From positions 329,501-393,500 of the forward strand of contig CAJNDS010001946.1 in assembly GCA_905221605.1 (NCBI GenBank): DNA of 64,000 nucleotides, in the 5' to 3' direction. The stretch comes from Symbiodinium natans (Eukaryota; Sar; Dinophyceae; Suessiales; Symbiodiniaceae). The notes under the pieces were generated by a model, which saw only the letters and a list, made by a program, of their open reading frames with translations, was not told the origin of the DNA and did no database searches. Positions 39,001-50,300 of this stretch are shown piece by piece; position 1 is the stretch's first letter; each line of letters opens with the position of its first letter. The position numbers were made by a program, and so were the translations under genes.

Positions 39001-42000
39001 TGTCCTGCCCAGTCGAGGTGTTCAATGGGGAGGATTGGAAGACCAATACGCTGATGACTGCCATGCTTTACCCTGGGCGACCTGGCTTCCTAAGTACAGT
39101 GGCATCCTGACTGGCCATGCATGCATCTTGACCGCTTATCTGTATCGGGAACCAAGTAGCCTTCACCAGGTGTGACTCGAAGATTCTTTGAGTGTACCAG
39201 TTAAACCACTTGTACTGTGCATGTAAGATGCTGCTACACAGGGCACGCCACTTTGCATCTCGGCCTCTGAGGGTCATTTTCCTGGTCTTCTTCGTGCTCA
39301 ACCTTTTCATCTGGGGGCAGAAGTCGTCCGGTGGCCAACTGAGATTGCGAGTGAAGATTGATTCGCAAAACATATGCCGCAAATCAAGCGCCCACGATTC
39401 AGAAAGCAAAGAGGGACACATCATACAACGCAGAGGGTGAATCAGCAAGCGAGCTCAGCATTCTTGGACATGCATGCTCAACACCTTTCCTTGTGTCAGC
39501 TACATACCATACACCACACCTTCCAAACAGTAGTCGTCTCCCCCTCCAAGCCTATTTAAAAGATCCGTCGGGCGCGGCCCCCCAACCCCACCCGACCCCA
39601 CCCAACCCACCCCACCCACCCCACCCACCCCACCCACCCCACCCCACCCACCCCACCCCACCCACCCCACCCACCCCACCCCACCCACCCCACCCCACCC
39701 ACCCCACCCACCCCACCCCACCCAACCAACCCAACCCAACCCAACCCAACCCAACCTACCCCGAGTCTGAGAATTTCCTGGACTGAACGTTTGGAGTTCT
39801 AGAGCTCGAGAGTTCTGAAGGTTGAAAAGCCTCGCAAAACACACGCAAACTCTTTCCTCACCTGCAACCTCGCTCCAACGGTGGCATCATTTCCTCCGCT
39901 CCCCTTATCCAGCCGACAATCAACTCAGACTACCCGAGCCTGACCCAACCTCAGCACCATACAGCGCATCGACACCTGCCCCGCCCAAGCGAACGGGACT
40001 TTCGTACCTGTGCGCGGGCAGGTCAACCGTCATTCCTTTTCAAAAGAAGGCAGTCCCTTACGCCCAGTTTCAACATACTCTAAACTTAACATAGCCGCAC
40101 CTAAACCTAAGCTTGGCCGAAGCTTACCCGACCCTAACTAAACCTAACCAAACCCAGCAGCTAGCAAGCTTCAGCCCGACACCCTAAGCCCAGCAACTTT
40201 TGCCCTTGCTGAGAAGACCTGAGGAGCAGGTGAAGGGCTTAGGGTGCTGGGCTGAAGCTTGCTAGGATAGGTTAGGTTTTATGTTATGCGGTGCTGCGAT
40301 GCCACACAAGCGCGTTACATTTGTGCCCGGCTATTTGCTGACTTGCCCTTCGCTGTTTTATGATGCGACTCTTTGTCTTACGACTGTGCATGATTCGCCG
40401 CGTGCATGCATGTCATATGTCAAGCAAAAATGCTGAGGGGCAGTTCCCTTCACGACAATGTTTGCGATTCTCGTCCTCTGGTTCGGCATCTCAGCCGATG
40501 GCTCAGGTTTTGCACTTCTGGAGTTGTCTCCGAGAGAGTGTCAGAATAAAAAGGGGTTGTCAGCATGACTCGTTGATCTCCTGTTGGGTGCTCCTTATCG
40601 CCTTGGAGTACTCGAAGGGAACATGAATCGAACACAGGGCCCGATGTAGCCAATGTAGCCTGAAACAGCCTGGAACCTTTCTCAAGACTGAGGTGCCACT
40701 AGTCTTCTTGGGTTCCTATTTTGGATTCCGGCGCGAGGCAGGCCCGTGGCAAGCCACAACGCCACTAGAAGAGACAGCACGGACACCAGCATTTTGAGGC
40801 ACTTCGAGGCATTGTGTTACAGACTGCACGTGATGTAGAGAATGAGCGACGGCAGCTGCCTTCATCACCAGCTTCAAGAGACATTGAGCAGACTCACGGG
40901 GATAGACATGAAGAAGAGAGGGCCTTCCTCGCTTGAGATGAACGGAGGGCTCTGCCATGCTTTGCCAATGCTCTGCCGCTTATTCGGACCAAGCCTGGGC
41001 CGGAGTACCGTGGCAGTGCCTTTGTGGCAGTGCCTTTGTGGCCCGTGCCTTTGTGGCCCGTGGCCCTTACCCGTACCCCCTAGTGGCCCCTCGTACCAGC
41101 CTTACCATCAGTTACCGTTCTTGCGCTGTTCTTGCCTCCTTGCAAGAACCTTGAAGTGCAAATGTATGGTGCTTTCAGCATCTTCTGCCTTTTGAACACC
41201 TTGGGTGTTGCAGCATCGAGTCCTTGCGTGGGAGCATGCCAAAGTCCATCGCTGCTGCAGGCACGTGCCTACAGGAACTTGGCAGTGCAGCCATCGGAAA
41301 CTCCTATTGTGACATCTTTGTCGACCACCTCGGCGCAGACATCGGTTGCTACGTCAGCCGAGACGTCGCAAACTGCCGAGACGCAACTGGCGAGCACAAC
41401 CGCCCGCACTGTCCTGGCAGCAACGACTACCACTGTTAGCAGCACGATGCTGCCGTCTACCACCATGCCAGATGCCGCGACATCTAGCACAACCTCGTCG
41501 ACTTCACTGGCACCCAGTACAACCGGCTTAACCGGCTCAACCACCGCAACCGCAGCAGCATCATCTACGACGTCTAGCGCGGCTTTGTCGACCTCAGAGG
41601 CAGCCAGCACAAGCACAGCCACATCAGCATCTATTGCCGAGAGTAGCACGTCCACCCCGCTGCCCGACGCCGCGACATCTAGCACAACTTCGTCGACTTC
41701 ACTGGCACCCAGTACAACCGGCTCGACCACCGCAACCGCAGTGGCATCAACTACGACATCTAGCACGGCTTTGTCGACCTCAGAGGCAGCCAGCACAAGC
41801 ATAGCCACATCAGCATCTATTGACGAGAGTAGCACGTCCACCCCGCTGCCCGACGCCGCGACATCTAGCACAACTTCGTCGACTTCACTGGCACCCAGTA
41901 CAACCGGCTCGACCACCGCAACCGCAGTGGCATCAACTACGACATCTAGCACGGCTTTGTCGACCTCAGAGGCAGCCAGCACAAGCATAGCCACATCAGC

Positions 42001-42816
42001 ATCTATTGACGAGAGTAGCACGTCCACCCCGCTGCCCGACGCCGCGACATCTAGCACAACTTCGTCGACTTCACTGGCACCCAGTACAACCGGCTCGACC
42101 ACCGCAACCGCAGTGGCATCAACTACGACATCTAGCACGGCTTTGTCGACCTCAGAGGCAGCCAGCACAACCGACTCAAGTTCATCGTTCAACAGCACAA
42201 CTGATTCGCCTACCAGCTCATCAGCGGAAACAGCAACCTCGACCACAGCTTCCACAACGACATCAAGCTCTGGGCTGGAGTCATCAACGAGTACCACCGG
42301 TGGACACACAGCTACCACAGAGGAGCCAACAGCTGTACCATCCGCAGCGGCTGTCACCTCCAATCCTACTGCTTCCAGCACGAGTGCGGGTGTCTCTTCA
42401 ACGGGTACAACGGCGAGCGCGGCGAGCGAAGCCTCACCCGTTCCAGAGTCACCGAAGTCCGGAGCATTCGGGGCCTTCTCGACTCCAGGATCTCCGGGCC
42501 TTCGAGGCGTGCTGATGTTCATACATGTCCTCCTGGGCGCCTTCTGGGGATGTTGAGTTCTATGAGAGCCCTTGTGAGACCTCCTCGTGTGACGCCAGCT
42601 TTGAGATTGCAGGCAAAACATGGTGCTGCGATGAACTGAATTGCGCTTGATGGTGGTTTGCGACACAGAGATTCGCAGTTCGGGAGCAGTACAGTAGCCT
42701 CTCAGTAGCACATTACAAGTCCAGAATCTATAAATGGTATTTCACTACCCGTCTCTACCCCCTCTTCTTTGTAAGCAGGCTATCGCGCTGCCGGTGCGCA
42801 CGAATCACGTGCCAAG
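33009..42816 (+). CDS. TM9SF/nonaspanin (EMP70-like) gene, first resolved 21 exons
   Basis: This is the 5' part of a nine-transmembrane-superfamily protein of Golgi/endosomal membranes. Exons: 33009-33139, 33360-33415, 33471-33535, 33679-33729 (tentative), 34052-34088, 34221-34263, 34368-34400, 34468-34504, 34590-34620, 35257-35306, 35409-35460, 35616-35647, 38271-38341, 38461-38521, 38593-38613, 38756-38770, 39018-39076, 39272-39330, 40438-40493, 40693-40737, 42779-42816. Family motifs appear in order: GFPIG, YLYNHL, HRIVGFEIEP, SYDVAW, RWDNYL, IHWFSIL, SGM+VAMILLRTL, GWKLVHGDVFR, VGSG+VQ, LLGFLSPAHRG, GGYAS+ARLYK, GEDWKTN, VLNLFIWGQKSSG, AVPF, LWFGIS, VPLVFLGSYFGFR, PVRTNHVP. Reading phase agrees at every junction and all acceptors are AG|G. 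Upstream luminal exons and the signal peptide were not resolved. The gene continues at 53253. Confidence 0.93.
33575..33655. repeat. (GT)n-like microsatellite in a TM9SF intron
   Basis: TG repeats with GAGTG interruptions. Confidence 0.9.
36784..37155 (+). other. Unrecognised open frame inside a TM9SF intron
   Basis: A 123-codon frame within the 2.6-kb intron 35648-38270. Its sequence (for example VAWDWDDVLAAPPSHFTTVR and later VSAGVRVIVNVREG) looks more protein-like than neighbouring chance frames. It begins ATG-like only at non-ATG codons and I recognise no family. Frame 36019-36258 just upstream is similar in character. They could be exons of another intron-nested gene or chance. Confidence 0.25.
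39587..39765 (+). repeat. 9-bp ACCCACCCC tandem repeat in a TM9SF intron
   Basis: About 20 units of CCCCACCCA-type repeats ending in CCCAA variants. They lie in the intron between exons 39272-39330 and 40438-40493. Confidence 0.95.
41162..42556 (+). CDS. Mucin-like Ser/Thr-rich secreted or anchored protein, nested in a TM9SF intron
   Basis: An intronless frame of 464 codons from ATG 41162 to TGA 42554-42556. The N terminus MYGAFSIFCLLNTLGVAASS is a plausible signal peptide. It is followed by a short Cys-containing segment with SLLQ, which I associate with secreted dinoflagellate proteins (inference). Residues about 100-335 are Ser/Thr/Ala repeats of 62 residues starting (L/M)PDAATSSTTSST; more Ser/Thr-rich sequence follows to about residue 430. 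The last 20 residues (GLRGVLMFIHVLLGAFWGC) are hydrophobic, as in a membrane or GPI-type anchor. This is a likely heavily O-glycosylated surface or wall protein. The frame sits between TM9SF exons 40693-40737 and 42779-42816, on the same strand. The frame-preserving repeat could also keep a non-coding repeat open; the signal peptide and tail argue for a real gene. Confidence 0.55.
   Translation: MYGAFSIFCLLNTLGVAASSPCVGACQSPSLLQARAYRNLAVQPSETPIVTSLSTTSAQTSVATSAETSQTAETQLASTTARTVLAATTTTVSSTMLPSTTMPDAATSSTTSSTSLAPSTTGLTGSTTATAAASSTTSSAALSTSEAASTSTATSASIAESSTSTPLPDAATSSTTSSTSLAPSTTGSTTATAVASTTTSSTALSTSEAASTSIATSASIDESSTSTPLPDAATSSTTSSTSLAPSTTGSTTATAVASTTTSSTALSTSEAASTSIATSASIDESSTSTPLPDAATSSTTSSTSLAPSTTGSTTATAVASTTTSSTALSTSEAASTTDSSSSFNSTTDSPTSSSAETATSTTASTTTSSSGLESSTSTTGGHTATTEEPTAVPSAAAVTSNPTASSTSAGVSSTGTTASAASEASPVPESPKSGAFGAFSTPGSPGLRGVLMFIHVLLGAFWGC
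41465..42171 (+). repeat. 186-bp coding tandem repeats
   Basis: Units start at 41465 (195 bp, with 9 extra bases), 41660, 41846 and 42032 (partial, diverging after about 140 bp). Copies two and three are nearly identical, which indicates recent duplication. The unit is a multiple of 3 and stays in frame. Confidence 0.95.
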
Positions 42817-44165
42817 GCTGGCTTGGCTGCGAAGCCTTCAGCCTCTCCCGAATGTGCCTGAAGCACTTTCTGTAGAATCCATGACCGCGCCGGCATCCAC
42901 GCCGCACCACACCTTGGTAACCGGGGGCAGCATAATATTGGGAGAGCTGGTGCAGGACATGTCATATCACATCCATGGACCAGATGGTGAAAGAAACCTG
43001 ACTACAAACATAGCAAAATAAACCTGCCAGTTGGCCTGTGGTAGCTGGAAGAGCGAATCGCTGAAGCTGGGCTCGGGCCTTTGCCGTTGTCCCCTTTGCC
43101 CTTCACCGGGCGGACCAAAGCGAAGCCGAGAAGGGAGCTACTCGACGAAATGAATTAGAGCATATAGTTATGACATGGTTATGACGTGTAAAAGGCGGTT
43201 CAAAGCTGCCGGTAAGTCGAGTTGACCCTATGCCGCTGCAACAGTGTGCGGATGCACCTAAGGTTAAGTGGCGCCATTTGCGGGTCGGCAGCTGTCTCAG
43301 ACGGTCAGCTGCTGCAGCCCTGCATGAGGGAAACCGTCAACGCACATCGCAGATCAGTGACATCGAAGCCACTGACAGCTGAGGACTTGACACGATGCCA
43401 GGCTCAACAGCTGCCCAATCAATCGGCAGCATGAGAAGCCAGTCAAATCGGTATCGCAACATGTTTCGCAATACGCTGGCAATCGAGTGCGCAAGAAAGA
43501 ACCCTTTCTGTCCCTTTCTACACCAGTTTCGAGAATAGTGAAGATGGAGAGGAACGACGGACAGAGTGCTGTATGGCAACCAAGGCACACTAAATACGAA
43601 TGCGGACATCGATGAAACGCTGTTCGGCAATGCCTCTCGCTTGAAGCATCGCGGAGCGGCATCGCTTTGCTAAAAGGCTGAGCAGAGCCGTGTAGGCAAA
43701 ATGAACAAGGATGCATGATGGATTCATCCGACATTGCTTGAGGCTCATAACAAGACCATGCCCAAGCCAGCAGATGGCAAGGCACGGACATAACCTAGAC
43801 GTAGCTTCCATCTTAGTTTTGCTGAGCCGTCTCGAAAGCATCGCTGGCAGGAAGTCATGATCGTTGGCAAGGATACAGTCATGGTTCGAAAAAGGTATGA
43901 CAGGCCGGTGATGTTTCCTTTTCGCACCTTTACATCACTGTACGCCTGCAGAGCTGACAGCAGCAGTGCAGCAATGAAGCGGCAAGTCTGACAGACACTG
44001 ACATCATCTAACGGACTCGAGAATCTTCCTGGGTCTGCGGCTGTGAGCTTGCAGTAGGCTTGTGGGTCTTGTTACTCTTGTCTGTCCGTGCACGAGCCTT
44101 CCTGCGCAGACTGCCGACCTAAGGCATCCTTTCTGAAGCACTGTTTGCGCACATTGGTGCACCCC

Positions 44166-44210
44166 AAAACTTTCTTTAAAGGTCACCCCCCCCCCCCCCC
44201 CCCCCCCCCA
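44166..44210 (+). repeat. Poly-C run
   Basis: C run of about 23 bp at 44187-44209 with flanking sequence. Confidence 0.9.
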
Positions 44211-44375
44211 AAGTTGATCTCCATGCCAGGCACAACGCGAAAGCCAGTCCAAAGGAGTCTGGGTTGTGTGCATGGCGAATAGGTGGCGGGTGCCGTTTCT
44301 GACTCTTCTAACCAGGCACCGTTCGGTAGAATGATAAAGTATCCGTCGCCAGGGTAGTCACTTTGCAAGGAGCAG

Positions 44376-47300
44376 GCCGTTGTCATCGCGGCCTCCGAGC
44401 TCAACCGCTTGCGCCACTGGGCTGCTTTGGAATTGCCTTGCAGTGGCGTGTGCACCATGCGGCATGTCACATCATGGCACATCTATGAGCATTCATCGGT
44501 GCAAAGCTCAACCAAGGAGAGAACGCGAAGCTCTTAACCAAGGAAGAGGACGGCTCGACTTGTTAGAGGGAACGCCTTTGCTTTGTCGTGTCACAGTGCC
44601 TGCTGGGCAGAAACATGATGAATCTGGAATCTCCATGCCTGGGTGCCCACCCCTAGCTCCCAGGAAATCGAGCAGAAGATGCGCGAGGAGGAGGTGCGGG
44701 TCTCAGGATTATAGTCTCCTGGGAGGCCCGGGCCCGCCAGGCCGTAGGCCCGTAGAGCCCGAAGGGGCCGTGGAGCCCGTAAGCCCCCGGGCTTGGGAGT
44801 TTGGTTTCTTGGTTCAGGCCTCTACGATTGGCAATTCCCACCCTAAACCCTGAACCCGAGACCCTAAACCCGAGACCCTAAACCCTAAACCCTAAACCCT
44901 AAACCCTAAACCCTAAACCCTAAACCCTAAACCCTAAACCCTAAACCCTAAACCCTAAACCCCAAACCCTAAACCCTAAACCCTAAACCCTAAACCCTAA
45001 ACCCTAAACCCTAAACCCTAAACCCTAAACCCTAAACCCTAAACCCTAAACCCTAACCCTAAACCCTAACCCTAGTAGGAAATCAGAGGAGGGGGGCCAG
45101 AAAAGGGGGGCAGAAACACGTTTGTATGTAGCTTTGTTTGTGGTGCTTACGAATCCAGTCGCAAAGGGCCCACAATGACCATCTTTACCAGCAGGTTTTG
45201 GGTTTGATTCGGGTGTAGGGTTTAGGTCAAGGCCCCCGTAGGGCTGTTCGACAAGGACATCTTACGAGAATCGGAATTAGGTCGTCCTATACACCCTTAC
45301 AAACCCTCGCAACCCTATGCTGCTACGAGGAGCCCCTAAGTGGCCCTCCAACGGCTGTAACGGCTACAACCCAACCCTCGAGCAAGGGTGTCGCCGAAAC
45401 CTCACCTTTGGGGTTAGTGTTCAGGGTTTGGGGTTTAGGGTTTCGGGTTTAAGGTTTCGGGCTTAGGGTTCAGGGTTCCACAAGCCCTAGACGCTCCTCC
45501 GGCACGGGGCCCGTACAGGCCCCAGCAGAGCCCAGCGCCCGTAGGCCCATAGAGGACCCGTAGAGGGCCCGTATGCGACACTACAGACCACCGACCGTCT
45601 GAGCGGTCCACTCTCAGGCTCAACATGTGCAGACTTGGTGCCACAACGTGTTAGTGATGTGACCGAGGCCCTCGCCGAGCGCCAGGCGAAGTCCATCGCT
45701 AGAAAAGAGAAGATCCGGCACCTCGCCAGAGTAGTAACAAGGAAGGAGATGAGGGCTGAACATGTAAGGATAATTGTGGATACGCAGATCAGAGTAGGAT
45801 TGCAAGATGTATCATACGACTTACAGTGAGTTCTCAGTCGAGATTCGCTGCAGGCAAATGGAGGAGGAGCGAAAAAGAAATGCCATCCAAGCTGAGACGG
45901 CCAAGGCTCGTAGCTTCCAAGTCAGACATTCTCTCTCGGATTCTCCCTCTCCGATGCTCTCTCGGATACCTCCCCGATATCTTTGGCTGCTGGAAGGATG
46001 CCCGAGGGGCCAAGGGCGGAGTGCTCGAGAGAGCAAAGCAGCTCGACCGAACTTAGCTCGGCTTCGCCGGCTTCGTGGAATGTACCTAGGGGTCTGTTGA
46101 GTCTATTGTTGCCCGGCTTTGCTGTGACAAAGCCTGCACGCTCCAAGGCAGATGCTTGATGAGGACATGGATGACGCGTCCTGTCTCAATCGTGAAACAC
46201 CATCTCTGCGCTGACCTAGTGCAGATAGCTGTTCAAGCAAGACCTTCCCCAGGTGAAGCACATGAACCAGATGATGCTCTACTCCAAGATAGTGACTATT
46301 CGCGATGCTCAGATACAAGAGAAGCACCTGGGCTGTACATTCACCTAGGGCCTAGGCCTCGTACACACATCTGCGAGCATGCGCACGCGCGCACTCGCAC
46401 GTCGCACCAGGATCTTACAAGTACAGCAAAGGGATGAGGCTTGCGGCCGCCAAACAGCGTGCAGAGCTTGAAGCCCGAACATGCGAGGTGGATCCTGCTA
46501 GAGGAGCATGCGCAACGCCCTTCCCCCCGCACACACGCGTGCGCAGGCACACGCCAACGCACACGCACAGTGCTGCTGCAACCACTGAAGCAATGGGAAG
46601 ATGCACAATCCCCCGTTCCAATCTGCACGAACCCTTGCAATCAATCGAAGTTGCCAGCAGAGAGCACTAACATCATTACACAACTCAAGCCTAGCGACCG
46701 TGGTCCTGCAGTGCCAGTCAGAATCTATTGCAAGTTGCAGCACTTTCGGAATGGGCAACCAGGGTGCGCATGTGCATACCAAGCTTCAAGCCTTCGAGTT
46801 TTCCGGTGCCGTGCCGGTGCTTGGTAGTTTTGAAGCTGTAGTCAGGTTAACGTGAACTAAGGCGAATGGTGCAAGCGGAGAAGGAAGAGGAGGAGCACTG
46901 CACAAATTCCGTTTGCGCCGTAAAGCTGCCCCGATTCCCATCTTCCAACCGCGACAAGATGCAGCTTTCGATTCTGTTTCTTATATCTGGTTCCCAGGAG
47001 CGCCACCTCGATGCGATGATGGAAATCGAGCGCCTCAAGGCCATGAACAAACCTTTGAACTTGGATTGTTTGGGCACTGAAGGCACGTCGGGGCGTGAGA
47101 GAGGTGGGGGGGGGGGGTGAGTGGCTTGAGCCAGGCATTGAAGATGTACGAAGTCCGAGAACAGGACCACCTATCTGTCTCATCTGCCTTCCTCGTGCTT
47201 CAGTTGAGCTTGCGTAGAAGAAGCTTGTTGCAGACGCCATAGGGCTGAATAGTCCAGGGGGTTGTTGCGTCGCCATGCGATGCAGGAGCGAATGCAATCC

Positions 47301-50300
47301 CAACGGGCCGGTGCCAAGGTGATCATTGAACAGATCAAGGACCAAGTCAAACTGCCAAAGGTGCAAATGCTCGGACTAACCGCGTGTCCTGTGAGGATCG
47401 GCAAGCGCAGCGCATGAAGGAGGAAGAGTCGCGGGATCAGGCGCAAGAGCCAGCCCCACACCATCATGCTGTCACGTCCTCCATGCACTCGGAACCTCGC
47501 AAAGACACTGTGATGTCTACGGAGGAGCGATCTTTTGTGCTGAAGCAGATCGAGTCCCTCAAGGCTGAGGAGGTGGAGCAGCAGCACCGCGTCTTCAGCA
47601 ATCAGAAATTGAACGCCGCGGCGACGTCAATAGCTTCCAGTTCGGGGCCTCAAAGGCCCTGCTTAATCTCTGCCTGATCCTTGGTCATCATGGCAAAACT
47701 TGCAACCCTTCTGAAAGTGCCCAGACATCTCGTTGTTTTCCGATGAACTTGCCCTCCGGTCCGGCGAAGAAGTGCGAGAATGTGCGAGAACCTGCTTCTA
47801 TCTTCATTTTCGATGTTGATCCTCGACAACCCTCAACAGGCCGGTAGCCCCCAAACAGGAATCCAAAAGCTTGCGGCGTCACATACTTATACACTCTGGG
47901 ACGAACGCAACACCTTCATCTCGATCCAGAGACTCCAGCTCCCACCTCCCCCCCTCCCCCCTCCCCGTCCCCCCCCCCCCCCCCCCCCCCCCTCCCCCCC
48001 TCCCCCCCCCTCCGGCCCCTCCCCCCCCTCCCCCCCCTCCTACCCTCCCTCCCCCTCCCTCTCCCTCCTCCCTCCCTTTCCCCTCCCTCTCCCACGCTGT
48101 TCATTGTATTGAGCGTGATGGAGGTGTGTTCACTTCCCTACGCACTGATTGGACCGTGTGAAAAGCCAAGGCAGCAAAAGAAGCTGGCGGCTGAACGCCT
48201 TATGCAAGAGGCAAGGCCTCAATTGCTCCTGGATGTTGCTTTGCAGTGGTTAGGCATCGGTGCTGACGTTACCGATGCCATCGTACAAGTGCTAGCAGGG
48301 ACTTCCTCTCAAGTTCATGTTGGCATCGAAACTTCCTGTGTGCTGGGCATTGCGTAGAGCTCGTGCTTTTTGGGGGCAGGTCAATGAAGCCAACTCTGCA
48401 GCCATGAAGATCAAAGAGGCGGCCTCCTAAGATCCCGAAAGGGGGGCAGGCAGAAAATTGCTTGAGGCGTGAGATGCGCGGTGACACAGTAGGGGGTCGT
48501 GTTCTTAGCGTGGAAGGAGGCTGCACTTGTGGACAGGTTTGAATCCCACCCGCACTTGAAGGCACAGGTATATTTCGCCGTGCAGCAGCCAAGCACCCGA
48601 AAATGAAACGCTATGCGACCCGCCTCGGCCGGGGCCTGCCACCACTGCATGGGCCCGACAAGTTTTATTGGGGCATACGGGAGGTAGTGGTCAGGGTTCA
48701 CGGCTTTCGGCGAGTCTGGGGTTTAGGGTTTCTGGTTTCGGGTGTAGATGCTGTCAAAAGTAAAGAAGCAAGAATGCACTTAACAAAGGAAGCAAGATGA
48801 GGCGATGGGATGGCAAAGATGGCTCTTTAGAGAGTGGCAAGAGAGGGGGGGGGGGGTGGACGGGGAGCAATGAGTACATAAAAAGGCGGGGGTCGGGGGT
48901 TTTAGGTTTGAGGTTCGGTGGATTGCAGCAAAAGTGTTCTGGAAGGGAAGGGGAGGGGGGACACGGGGAAGTGAGGAGAGGAGCAGGCATCTGCCGCAAA
49001 AAAATGCAAGAGTACATAGAACTACGTCGGCAAGGCTGGCTCTTTAGAGAGGCGGCAGTGTCCGTGATGGAAGGGCGGGGGCGCATGAGGGGGGTGTTGG
49101 CAGAGGCACATCAAGATTCAGGTTTCCTGGGCCCGCAACCCACAGCAATAGCTTCCTGCGTCTGGGTGCCTCCCTCTCTCCTCACTGCTCTGACGAGGAA
49201 CGGATGCTCGCCGAGAAGCTTGAAGAGCAGCATCCTGGCTCATGCATAGTCTATATCTCGGAGCCGAAGGTTGACAGTTTCTGGTGAAGGCTACCTAAGG
49301 CCCCAAGATGCCGGGTGAAATGCATGTCGCTTGCCTTGCCACCTGCGCCTTAAGTGAGGAAAATCATTGAGTATCAGGAGAACAAGGACGGGTGGCACAC
49401 GAAATCATGAAATCAAGCCGGCCTGGACCTGCCTGCACATACCGCTTTCTCCTGTACCATCACATACTTGCCTTGCTTCCCTCCATTCCACTAGCCTTGC
49501 TCAGGAGGCGCGCGAGCGCGAGCTCGAGGCGGAAAAGTCTCGCCTCGCTGCAGACAAGGCGCGTCCAATTGGTCGCGGCATGTTGTGAAGATGTTGTGAA
49601 GAGCTTGTGAAGAGTTTGTTACTCAGTGCCGGGCTCCACATGCCGAGCATCTGGTCAGGAGAGGGAGACCGCCAGATTGAGAGCAATGTCTTAGCCCAAG
49701 CATGGAAGTGGATATGCGCACAATGCCAGACGTCCCATTCAATGCTGACCTGGATGCAGACTCGGTTCGTGACACCACTGCAGTAATCATGCAGTAGTAG
49801 TCACTGCCTGCTTCAAGGCAGGAGAAGGCCCAGGACAAGGCAGCAGAGATGGATGCGCTGAGAGCAAAGCGTCCTTGGGCAGCACCTGGTCAAACCATCG
49901 TCAAAGATTTCGCCCTTGATTGTATGAATGTCTGCTTTGTTTCCTTGCTTTGTGCCTTGAGGAGCCATGGAGGCAGCCGAGAGGACAGCACGCCAGAAGG
50001 AGACAGCAGAAAAGCAGAAGCAGGCCTGCACACCTCGTTCGTGCTCCCTCCTTGGGCTGCGTGGGTGCTTATGTCTTGCTTTTGCATAGGACCGCATGAA
50101 CGCGGATCTCAAGGAGGCCGGATTGGGGCATTCAGGTTTGCGGATTCGTGTTTTCTTACACGTCGCTAAGAACACGGAGCAGAAGGAAGTGGGTGAAACT
50201 GCGAGGCGCGCCTCCAGCAGCAGGCGGAGAAGGAGCGCCGCTTGGGTGAGCAGGCCACGTGCATCCATCCACAATGCATCTCCGCGTGGGTGGTTCATGC

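Noticed and set aside
41269-42711. 480-codon antisense frame opposite the mucin-like gene
   Set aside because: The antisense of a Ser/Thr-rich repeat is stop-poor; it has no signal peptide or family motif, and it lies opposite a better sense candidate.
48460-48560. Possible tRNA from GGTTTGAATCCCACC-like sequence
   Set aside because: The stem beside the putative T loop does not pair, and no matching acceptor or anticodon arm is visible.
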